Origin: Symbiodinium natans | Taxonomy: Eukaryota > Sar > Dinophyceae > Suessiales > Symbiodiniaceae | Length of the DNA: 64,000 bases | Direction of reading: 5' to 3' | NCBI GenBank assembly: GCA_905221605.1 | Contig: CAJNDS010002566.1 | Coordinates: 114,501-178,500, forward strand | Shown here: positions 55,501 to 64,000 of the stretch, piece after piece | How positions within the stretch are numbered: the first letter of the stretch is position 1 | How the letters are laid out: each line of letters begins with the position of its first letter | The notes under the pieces: generated by a model | Seen by the model: only the letters and a program-made list of their open reading frames with translations | Database searches by the model: none | Told to the model about the DNA's origin: nothing | Made by a program: the position numbers and the translations under genes

Positions 55501-56403
55501 CCGCGCGTGGCGTCCGGTGTGCATGCCAGTGCCGAGTGCAGCTTCGTGACATTCCAGGATGGTGCAGTCTTTGGCTGCGGCTTGAATGGTGATGGTCAGG
55601 TCGGACTTGGCTTTGTGAGCATGGCTGTGCGGCAGCTGGAAGACGTGTCTGCAGTTCGAGGGGCTTCCTGGCTTGGTGGTGGCTTGTACAGCACGGCAGC
55701 CCTGGTGGATGGTCGCGTGTTCACCTGGGGCAAGGCCGAGGAATGTGGGCACGGCCTCGGGGCCAAGGCACGCTGGCCTCAACAACGCCAGAGACATGTG
55801 CAAATCCCAGACACAGTAAAGTCGTAAGACAGCTCCAGATTCTATACATTGACATGGGCCATTCGTGGGTTGTGGTTGCTTGCAGCTCGTGTGAACTGTT
55901 TGAAGAAAACAAACACACCGATGCAAACATTCACCAAGAATGCTCGTAGACATGTCAGAAGTGTGCATGCGCGGCAGGACCTTCCAGTGCTACAGCCTCG
56001 AGAAGTTCTGGGGCTTCCAAAAGTGCGCGCGCTGCGATGTGGGGGCCATCACACGCTGGCCAGCACGTGCGACGGCGACCTCTTCGTTTGGGGTTGTGGC
56101 TTGACCCACCAGTTGGCGAACCGGCCTCGGGAGGTGTCCGACCCTGCTGATGCAGATGAGGAGCCCACAGATGAGCTAAGACCATACAGAGTGTCGTCGA
56201 AGCAGCTCCAGAAGCGCTTCGTGATGCTAGCAGCTGGTGGGGCGCAGCACAGTGTCGAGCTCGCTTGGGGAGGCGAATACAGCACGCTGGGCCGGGATGG
56301 AGCTGGTACTGGACAGCAGGTCCTGGAAGTTAAGGATCTGATAGAGCCTCCCGCGAAACGTAGAGCTGTTCAGGCAGGGTCCTTGGTGTTTGTCAGCAGC
56401 TGA
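46533..56403 (+). CDS. Giant four-module RanBP2 zinc finger-FG-RCC1 protein, 3130 residues
   Basis: Five exons: 46533-48406, 48512-50869, 50974-53331, 53466-55823, 55959-56403. They total 9393 nt with no internal stop. Start MTSGEAWDPALPDFADFD; zinc finger C52/C55 (WKCETC...CKAC). Each module: zinc finger, FG-rich stretch, RCC1 blades 1-6, intron, blade 7, then an Ala/Ser-rich linker with a basic PPTKRRATEQK patch (possible nuclear import signal) and a duplicated MPTVQASEAD/MPTMQASAD, leading directly into the next zinc finger. Exons 2, 3 and 4 are each exactly 2358 nt and begin and end in the same phase, so skipping any of them keeps the frame. All four introns have GTAAGA donors; the donor's own TAA is in frame, so intron retention would end the protein after blade 6. 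The C-terminus after the fourth propeller is EPPAKRRAVQAGSLVFVSS. Alternative reading: separate genes; rejected because no start, stop or spacer exists between modules. Confidence 0.8.
48407..48511 (+). other. Intron 1 of the four-module gene (105 nt)
   Basis: TC|GTAAGA ... CATTAG|AAGTG, phase 2. Introns 2-4 are 50870-50973 (104 nt), 53332-53465 (134 nt) and 55824-55958 (135 nt). The last two carry an extra 30-bp segment, containing TTCACCAAGAATGCTCGTAG, that is also in the intron of the stand-alone gene. Confidence 0.75.
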
Positions 56404-56948
56404 GCAATGACAGCCCGTTCCTCTCACATGCTGTTGTGTCCGCCCGCCAAGGTGGCCGAAATGGATGCTGCTTTGGCTCCGGAGGTTATGCGAGAGGCCA
56501 TTGCAACAAGAAGTTGCGCTGTTGCACATTGCACGTGCATCTTGACTACACTAACTATACGCCAGACGGCGAGTCTTAGGCTACTCTGGAGCAGTTCTAG
56601 CTGAAGCATAATATGCAGAAGCAGGTCTTGCGCTGGTTTTCTGGGCGTATGTTGGACGAGCCTGCCGCGGCAAGTGGCCCAGAGATCGCAAGAGAACGAG
56701 GTGCTTTGAGTCGAACGTTTCCAAGGTGAGTTTTGGCAAGAAGCCGAGTGCGATGCCTCAGGTTTTTAGAGTAGCGTGCTGGTCTGTGCTGGTGTGCGGG
56801 CGGTCATGCGGTGATCTCCAGGCCCGCAGGAGTTGAAGGCCCGCTCAGATCCGCTTGAAGCTGTTTCCAGACATGCGCTGTCACAACGGTGCGTGACCAT
56901 TGAAGTGCCACTGCTGGTCAGGTAGACCACCCTCTCGAAGTAAGTCTC

Positions 56949-57010
56949 ACTCGCTCTCTCTCTCTCTCTCTCCTCTGTCCTTTCGCTCTCTCTCTCTCTC
57001 TCTCTGTCTC
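56949..57010. repeat. CT microsatellite
   Basis: Two CT tracts separated by CTGTCCTTTCG. Confidence 0.9.
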
Positions 57011-58138
57011 TCTTGCTCCTTCATAGGCCCTGGCTCCCTTCTTCTTCCTTGCTTTCCCTTCCACCTCTTTCTGACTCTATACCGCTCTTTCTCCGATTAT
57101 CTCCTTTTTGCTTTGCTTGCTTTCTCTCTTCCCCTCTGTCTCGCTCCTTTCTCTCTTGCCCGGTCTCGTTGTGACACATCGCTCACCACGCAGACGCTGT
57201 GGTCGCCACGTTCTCATCCTTTGCAAACGGAGGCGCGGTTCGATGCAAAGAGCTCCGAATGGTAATTAGTAGTAATTAGTTGATTTGAGAGCTTCGGGGC
57301 GGCGCCTACACAGGCCAGATCTTTGATCAGCGAGCCTCGGCCTTAGGCTTGTACAGGACGTTCGACTTTGGACCCTTTTGAAGTGCTTCGTGACGATTCG
57401 TGCTTCCCGCTTCGTGCATCAGGCCGTCGTCTGTCAAGGACTCGTGCTGAGCAGCGTGCAAAGAGGGGAGTGCAAACAGTTGCAGCACTTTTAAGAATGT
57501 GCGAGTTCTTCTAAGCAGAAAAGTTCTCTTAACAGGACGAGCAGCGCACTCTGCTGGCTCAGATGTCTTGCCTGCGCGCTGCCCTTAGAACGCGGCATAT
57601 GTCATTTAGAGTCTCTCTATCTCTCTCTCTCTATGAGTGTCTCTCCTCCTTTTTTGCGTGTTTTTTTTAAAGTGCCTCTCCAAGCCCTCTCCCTCTCCAA
57701 GCAGGACGGAGCACTCTCGAGGAGCTCCTGCTGTTGGCGGCGCGCACGGAACTCTGAAAAAGCACTCTCAGTGAAGCAGATGACAAGCAGAGAGAGCGCT
57801 CCCCCTTTTCTCCCCCCTACAAGACAAGTGGCAGATCAGTGGCGCTACTGAGAGAACGGGAAGAACTCGGGGCGCTAGCACTTGTGCAGAATATAGCAGA
57901 ATCGTCTAAGGTCAGGACGAGAGCATCAGTGAAGCAGTAGCAGCTCGACATGCTGACTCGACCGACAGGCCGATTCTTTGACAAAGCGAGCGGGTACGCG
58001 CCGGGTTTGTCTCTGTTTGCCTGACCCTTGCTCTCTCTCCCTCTAGCGCCTCGCTCTCGCTCTCTATCTCCCTTCTAATCTTCCCGGATATACTTTCAGA
58101 AGCGCACGTGTGTGTATCTATCTATCTATCTAGGCCGC

Positions 58139-58140
<2 letters not shown>

Positions 58141-58184
<44 letters not shown>

Positions 58185-58200
58185 TGTCTTTCTCTCTATA
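58141..58200. repeat. GCTC then CT microsatellite
   Basis: (GCTC)n followed by a long CT run and TATATATA. The preceding CTAT repeats are at 58116-58131. Confidence 0.9.
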
Positions 58201-59811
58201 TATACATATGAAAGTACGGGCAAGCTTGGCCTTAGGTTACCCAAATGCCCTGCAACATGATCCACATCCAACTGCTGCCTACAAGCTTGCACATGGGTGA
58301 CAGATTCGGTGTGGCAAGTGTAGTGGCGCAAGCACCACCATGCAACACCGCATACCGCATGTCTCTGACCTTGTCTTTTTCAGTGAGATGTACGAGCAAG
58401 CTGCAGCACAATCATACAGCGAAGCGCACGATCAAGTCTGATTATTCCGATTCCGATGGGATGATGCCGGAATGGGAGACACCCGCGGCCCTGGCATAGC
58501 TCTTTTGCCGACATGAGTGCGAGGCCTCAGCAGGAAGACGCTCCGGTCTTGAGCTTTGCTTTGCATCTGAGGCGAGAGAGGCAAGACATTTCAGGAGGCA
58601 TCAGAAGAAATGACTCGAGAACCCAGCGCACGCTTGCACGCACGCCATTGTCGGTCACCATGTCTCAAGGAAGAGGATTCGACTGCGGAGTTTGCGCGGC
58701 AATGTTCGGAGCCTACCGCAAAAGATGCTGAAGGTGCATGATGCTGCCCAGACAACAGTTCCGTCGAGAGCGAGTGACATGCATGAGCCCAGCCCAGGTG
58801 CACAAAGCTGGCCGGATCTGCTGTGCACCTTCGCCTGAAAACCGCGAGTCCAAGCATCTCCGTGCATGAAAACAGAGCCGGAACTCTGTGCTTGCTGCGC
58901 TTGCTGCGCCTTGCACGAACTCCGGGCTGCATGCGCCAATTCCAATTCAGGACACTGGTCCCACACTGCTGAAGCAGGAAGGGCAGACCGATCACTTGGT
59001 TTCTCGTTGCAGAAGTTGCAGTCTTGATCGGATGACCTTCCATGGCCGGTCGTTGTTGGTCCATGCTGGATTCAGCTGTTTGTCGGTGGTTTGGACAGCT
59101 TTTTCGGCTCGCAGAACAATACCGTGTCGGACAGCCCACCATGCCACGCCGGCCTGTGCCTTTCATCCCCTGCTTATCATGGACTAGTCATGCGCGTTGT
59201 TCGACCTGAGCCCTCGAACTTTCAGCCAGAGTCAGTCTTGAGCAGAAACACTCTGCAACACCATTCGTGCCTGAACCTTGCAGCTCATGGAAATGCATGG
59301 CATGGACAAGGACCCTTGTTACAAGTTGTATAGCTGGCATTGCATCTGCTGGACAGCACACTGCGCTAGGATATTGGCGAACCGATTCTCAGCGGCAAGA
59401 AGCGGAGCGAGCGCCTTCGCTTGGGATGGCAGCCCGGGAGTTCAGCAGAAGGGCCAAAAGCACGAACTCTTCGTAATTCACCTGCGCCCAAAGTTGGAGT
59501 AGCAACTCTTCCGAGTGCACGAGTTGATTCAGTTCGAGCACAAACCCAGCCGTCGGTACTGTCGGCATCGAGTCTTCTCGGCACTGGATCTGAGGAAGTC
59601 GCTGGATCGGGGACCGCCTCCCTGGCGCACCGCAGGGGCCGAGGCGGGGGCTTCTGCGAAGTAGCAGCAGCTCCAGGGGCTTCCTGGTCGCTAGGCCGAT
59701 GCCTCTCACGAGGCTGGTGCAAAGCTTGGCAACAAAGAATCAACCTGCGGCGATGCTCAGGCGGACCCGCCGCCCTGGCGACGGCGCAAGGATCGACTTG
59801 ACAAGGCAGTG

Positions 59812-59970
59812 ATGAACAAGCGCAGTCACGCATATCGCATAGCTGAGCGCGCACGGAGCGGCATGCAGGAGCTCCGGCAGGAGCGGGATGAGCGGCGGGA
59901 CCGCGAGCTGCAGCAGGCCCAAAAAAAGCGGAAAGAGAGCAGGAGACTTGCGCAGCAAATCTCGATGTGA
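59812..59970 (+). CDS. Basic coiled-coil C-terminal exon
   Basis: A 52-codon open segment, ATG 59812 to TGA 59968-59970, with strong coding character: MNKRSHAYRIAERARSGM, then QELRQERDERRDRELQQAQK and KRKESRRLAQQISM. It is a single highly charged helix rich in Arg, Glu and Gln. The frame is also open a little upstream (KAV), so it is more likely a last exon than a complete small gene. The partner exons upstream were not identified. It could be the end of a coiled-coil or RNA-associated protein; function unknown. Confidence 0.5.
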   Translation: MNKRSHAYRIAERARSGMQELRQERDERRDRELQQAQKKRKESRRLAQQISM

Positions 59971-60198
59971 GGAGGAGCACAAGAGTTCCGTCCCGGCAGT
60001 GGCAAGCCCGGAGGCCGCGACGGCAGGTACAGTACTGTAGCGCATTTGTTTGGTGAAGTCCATCTGCCAAAACTAGCCAGGCGCAGGCCCCGAGCGCTCC
60101 GCTGAAACCGGCTCCTCAAGATCCACCACGTGCCTGATCTGCGAGTCTTCCGGATGCTCACGTGCGCTTAGCGGCTTAGCGGCTTGCCCATCCGAGGG

Positions 60199-63100
60199 GT
60201 CTTTGCGATCGGTGAGAAAGTTCGCTACTGGAGCGGGACGCACCGCAAGTGGGTGCGAACGCTTGGAGCGTGTGAAAGGGAGTCCTTTTCCGCATTCCCT
60301 TGGTGTTCAGGTCGAAGCCCACGTCCAAAGAGTGAACCGGGATGCCGACGGCGAGCTGCTGTCCTACGACCTTACCGCGAGGGCTCAGGCCGGGATCTGC
60401 CTTGGGGCCCGATGCACAGCATGACTGCGTCCCGTCCGCGAGGCAGAGATCGCAAGGGTCAAGGATGCCAGCACCGCCGAGGATGCGTCTGGAGCCTGAG
60501 CGCATCGAAACGCCGGAATCTGCGAAAGGACAAGTCAGAGTCAAGGCTTACTTGTTTACTTGGGTCAGTTTTTGTTGGTCACTTGCCTTGAGGCCAGCTC
60601 CAGCAGCCCGGAGCTCTACGGGTGCAGGAGATGAGATCCCAGAGGCTCCTCGGTCGCGAGAGCCTATTGCTCCTGAACCGGCAGTGAACTCAGCAAGCCC
60701 AAGAGCTCCGAAGCTTGGAAGCTTCCAAACTTGGCAGGCAAAGAAGGTTACGGAGGATCTCCAGGTTCGGGACCAGGCAGGGGCTGCACAGATGCACGGC
60801 CGAATGACCTGCTGCTCCTCTTCCTGTGCACATGGACAGGCTGTTGGTGATGGAGACAGCCACGAGGCGGGGGAACAGGGACGGGACAGTCAGCGGACCC
60901 CTGCAAACAGTCATGTCTAGAACGAGCGCAGTACTTGTGCTTAAATTGCCACTGCATTGACTGCGCCTGTCTGGGCGTAATGGTGTGCCTGGTGTGCCGT
61001 CCTCATACCGGAGCGAGGCTCGCTTCGAAAATGGGGAGGAGGCCATCCCTTTGTGCAGACAATGCTGTCATGCTGTGCTGGTGCTTTTTTCCTTCGTCCA
61101 AAGCCGCGTAAGTTGCAGACGCGGGCGTGGCTGCCGCAATCTCCAGGTGCAGTATTTCAGCGAGACGAAGGAACGATGGATCGACGCTGTCGCACCTCTG
61201 TGGCATTGGCAAGTTGAATTGAGGAATCTACATCTGATCTTTGCTTCCTGGCCGAGGTGGAAGGCCACCACGCCAAGGAGCGATGGGCGTGGCAATGCAC
61301 TGGTTCAGCAACCACTTGTGCTGTGCAGCTTTGCCTACAAGGACGGGGCCATCGTCGCGTACGACCTCAATTGCAAGAAGGGGGTTCCGGCTGAGCGGCT
61401 GCGCCACTCTGGGGTCCAGTACAAAGTCGACGCCTCAAGACGGCTACGATTCAGGAAACTCTGCGATTCAGGAAACCACGCGAGTCAGGACACCAAGCGA
61501 TTCCAAAATCCGCGTGATGCAGGAAAACCACGTGACTCCCCCACCGAGACTAGAGACAGTCTATAGACGTAATACCCTTATACCTCCATCATACCTCCTG
61601 ACCACCGCCTGTGAAGTTTGCAGAGTGACCCTGGATCGGTGGAAGCATGAAAAAGGGGAAGCGCTGCTGCTTGGGAGCATCGAGGTCCGAGGCGAGGAGC
61701 TCATGTTTAATGTGTTGGAACATGGAACGCCTCGAGCCATGTTGGGAAAGGACGCGAGCACTCAGTGGTGCACCGAAAATTGCAGTTTCATTATGTTTCA
61801 TTTGTACTATGCAGTTGAACCGCAGAAGAAGGACGAAGATGGTGAGATGCAACTCAACGTGTAGGAGCTGTAGGGTCAATTGTGAGGTAGGCGAGCTGGT
61901 GGAATACTGGAGCGCCTCGGGACATCGGTGGATGCCTGCGAAGGCCTGAAAGTGCCGAGTGAGACCAAGAGCGTGAGAGACAACGCGGGGTGCGGGCTAC
62001 TCTTCGTTGCAGGTGGAGCGGCTGAATTTGGAGGCGCCTCGCCTGCAGGAGCCTATTTAGGAGAAAGTCGCGGGTGGAGCATATCCTCTCGAGGCACGGG
62101 CCTGTGACCTGGACGTGAAGCCGGGAGCTCCCCTGAACCGAGTCCGCAAGGCCCGCCGACTCCTCTGCCTCTGCCTCAGATGGCATGTCGGGCTGTTTCT
62201 GTCAGGTCTCGGGCACGTCGGAAGCTTCCGCCTCGCTGCTGAAGGCGAGCACCGCGTGTGTGCAGGCGCGGCACTTCCAATTCCAGCCTTGGACAGGCTC
62301 CGCGGCCTTTGCTGGGCCCGATCCTGGCCCACAACGTCCGCCTCCGTCGTTGTACCATGTTGTACCGTTGTTCCTATATGTTTCATCTCCTACACTCACT
62401 TTTGTCGTGACGTGGCTTGCGAGGTCGACGTGCCTCCTCCTCCGCTGGCCTGTGGCTTCAAAGCCGGAGACCAGGCTCCGATCTGCTGGCTCGTGCAGGC
62501 GCGCGCAGGCACGGGCTCGGTGTCAGGAATGTGCTGTGCAGGTGCAGTACTTCAGCGAGACGAAGCAGAGGTGGGTGGAGACGCTGGTGCTCCGCATGTT
62601 CGAACTGGACCCCGCCGTGCGCTGGCACGCAGTGCCGTCACGGATGTGGCTGAGCAGTGCAAAGCAGTGCCAGGAGGGAAACATCTGCTACGACCTGGAC
62701 TGCAAGAAGGGAGTCTCCGCCGACAAGGCCACGGAGTTCCATCGGTGTGCTGTCTGCATCGATGGTGGCATCCGGCCGTCTTCACAGGTCCGCTCCTCGC
62801 CACGGGCCTCCCAAGAGCGCTACGAGGTGCCACGCAAGAGAATAAGAGAATGAGAGGAGGAGTGGATCGGCACCTGTTGGAGGTCGGCGAGCAAGTGGAG
62901 TACTGGAGCGTCTCGGCGGGCCGGTGGCTGCCTGCGAAGGCCGATCTCCGGCATGTTGCAGAGAAAAATTGAGCGTTTGCGCATGATTCGAGTCATTCGA
63001 GGTCCAGGCCGTTCGGTTGGACCTCGGCCGCTGCGACCTCGACATCAAGCAGCTTGGCCGCGGTGTCACTCACCGGAGCCGCTCTAACACTTAGTGATCG

Positions 63101-64000
63101 CCTTTTCATCTTGTTCCGCAAAGTCTTTTCCCAGGTTGGCCGCGCCTATCGGAAGAATCCGGCGACCGATTGGTCACGCCACGGCCCCCAAGCCAGTGTC
63201 GGTGCCGGCAGTGCCTGCAGTGCCTGCGCCCGAGCCGATGCCAGTGATGCCTGTGCCCGCTTCAACCCCGACGCCTCCTCCGGCGCGCCGTCGCAAGCCT
63301 CTGCCGCAGCCACCAGCAAAACCGGAGCCCCCGGTGGAGATGGCCGTGTGCTTGTCCGAGGAGGAGGATGAAGTGCCTCCCATGCCGCACGATCTGCGAA
63401 AGCCGCTCCCACCCCCGCCGCCCATGCCGCTGCCCCTTCCAGTTCAAGCTGCGCAGCCAACGCAGGAGCCAACAAAGCCCAGCGAAACCGAGGCCCAGAA
63501 GCAGGACCCCGAGAAGAGGGACGCTTCTCCTTCCCCGTCTCCGGCTGCAAAGGAGCCTGCAGAGGAGGCTGTGAGGAAGTCGCCAGAACCGGAGCCTGTG
63601 AGGCAGAAGTCCCCGAGTCAGGATTCAAGCCAGGAGTCTGAGGAGGAGGAGGAGGAGGCGAGGAAGCCGGCAAGGCAAGACATGGAGATTACGCGCACTC
63701 CGACGCCCCCACGCCACGTGCTCCAAGCGGCCCAACAAGCGAGCCAAGCCTACAGATCGCCAGTCCAGCTGCAAGGGCCTGACGAGCCAACTTCGCCGGC
63801 TGACTGCATCCGGGTCGAGCTGGATGAGGAGTCTGAGCCGACAGAAAGACCGCCTAAAGAGGAGGACCAGGCACCAGAGCCAGGGCCTCCTGCAGCGCCT
63901 GCAGGGCCTGCAGCCGAGCAACCGCTCAAGCGCCCCCGCGAGCCCAGCGAGCACCTGGACTTCGAGGCCCCCGCCCTTGGCCTTTCGCCTTTCGCACCCT
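60199..64000 (+). CDS. Repeat protein with EYWS/YFSETK small domains and Pro/Glu-rich tail (partial)
   Basis: Short exons repeat three motifs. (1) GEKVRYWSGTHRKWVRT at about 60203-60262, GELVEYWSASGHRWMPAK at about 61889-61945, GEQVEYWSVSAGRWLPAK at about 62888-62942. (2) VQYFSETKERWIDAV at 61145 and VQYFSETKQRWVETL at about 62540. (3) SYDLTARAQAG at about 60358, AYDLNCKKGVPAERLR at 61360 and YDLDCKKGVSADK at about 62690. The pattern fits small beta-barrel (SH3/Tudor-like) modules; I cannot assign a ligand. Exon about 62989-63059 (VQAVRLDLGRCDLDIKQLG) leads to a last visible exon starting at 63135 after TTTTCCCAG and open to the window end: Pro-rich (VPAVPAVPAPEPMPVMPVPA), then acidic/Ser-rich (SQDSSQESEEEEEEARKPAR). 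The 3' end is outside the window; exact exon limits are approximate. Confidence 0.5.
61430..61560. repeat. Short degenerate tandem repeat GATTCAGGAAACC-like
   Basis: About six variants of GATTCAGGAAACTCTGC / GAGTCAGGACACCAAGC / GATGCAGGAAAACCACGT in a row, within a presumed intron. Confidence 0.65.
61566..61864 (+). CDS. Unassigned open segment within the EYWS-repeat gene
   Basis: The end of a frame (open from 61241 to 61864) whose last about 90 codons look protein-like: TTACEVCRVTLDRWKHEKGE, ALLLGSIEVRGEELMFNVLE, TENCSFIMFHLYYAVEPQ, ending in TAG at 61862-61864. It has no match to the repeated EYWS or YFSETK modules around it. It may be an alternative exon, the remnant of an inserted gene, or chance. 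Confidence 0.25.

Larger units (their letters stand above)
42750..56320 (+). repeat. Tandem array of ZnF-FG-RCC1 units (five propeller copies)
   Basis: Unit copies at 42752-45050, then four copies across 46533-56320. The period from blade 7 to blade 7 is 2462, 2492 and 2493 bp for the last copies; the 30-bp differences come only from intron length. Copies are nearly identical at the DNA level, including silent positions, so duplication is recent or copies are being homogenised. Confidence 0.95.
56404..59811. other. Long stretch without a confident gene; CT microsatellites
   Basis: (CT)n-rich blocks at 56949-57010, 57609-57634 and 58141-58200. Possible exon ends: 58435-58499 (KSDYSDSDGMMPEWETPAAL, then TAG) and a helical piece near 58908-58950. 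Nothing else could be tied to a family. Confidence 0.4.

Noticed and set aside
46533-56403. Reading the array as five separate genes, one per long open frame
   Set aside because: The open frames 2-5 begin in the middle of an RCC1 blade without a start codon in context, and each junction is explained by a short intron with conserved GTAAGA donor and AG acceptor in matching phase.
63146-63673. 175-codon minus-strand Pro/Ala-rich frame at the right end
   Set aside because: It is the antisense of the Pro/Glu-rich exon that is open on the plus strand from 63135 to the window end.
1-64000. CRISPR arrays, prophage, bacterial operons, tRNA or rRNA genes
   Set aside because: No spaced direct repeats of the CRISPR kind, no ribosome-binding-site-led gene runs, and no cloverleaf or rRNA core sequence noticed; gene structure is eukaryotic throughout.

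Overview
The window is nuclear DNA from a dinoflagellate, most likely close to Symbiodinium/Suessiales. Evidence in the sequence: (i) two head-to-tail relicts of the dinoflagellate spliced leader (CCATTTTGGCTCAAG type) on the minus strand at 20316-20344; (ii) short introns with GC or GA donors beside GT donors; (iii) a GC-rich sequence crowded with decayed non-LTR retroelements of a kind abundant in dinoflagellate genomes; (iv) a tandem, nearly identical gene/exon array. No bacterial, phage, CRISPR, rRNA or tRNA feature was seen. Most genes are cut into tiny exons, so gene models outside the RCC1 array and the retroelements are partial and hand-built.

Layout. 0-5.9 kb: a TPR-repeat gene made of very short exons, with a 1.2-kb foldback-like repeat element lying in one intron, then exons of a coiled-coil gene. 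7.3-8.0 kb: five small exons that join into an acyl-carrier (phosphopantetheine-binding) domain. 12.2-17.2 kb: an ankyrin-repeat, TRP-like cation channel gene with about 13 exons. 17-21.9 kb: mostly non-coding, with a retroelement scrap and the spliced-leader relict. 21.9-42.2 kb: a retroelement graveyard. It holds a RING-H2/reverse-transcriptase/zinc-knuckle element (called family A here; two nearly complete copies and several fragments), an unrelated RT element (family B) split by a 5'-truncated APE-type LINE with a perfect 12-bp target-site duplication, and a fragment of a third type (family C).

42.6-56.4 kb is the most striking part. One stand-alone gene (42597-45236) encodes a RanBP2-type zinc finger, an FG-rich nucleoporin-like stretch and a seven-bladed RCC1 propeller. 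Next to it lies a second gene (46533-56403) in which the same module is repeated four times in a single open frame, interrupted only by four short introns. Its three internal exons are each exactly 2358 nt, have the same phase at both ends, and each runs from blade 7 of one propeller to blade 6 of the next. The predicted product is 3130 residues. The combination suggests a multivalent Ran-exchange protein at the nuclear pore; this function is inferred.

56.4-64 kb: CT-rich microsatellites, a basic coiled-coil exon, then a gene with repeated small EYWS/YFSETK domains and a long proline-rich acidic tail that runs off the window.
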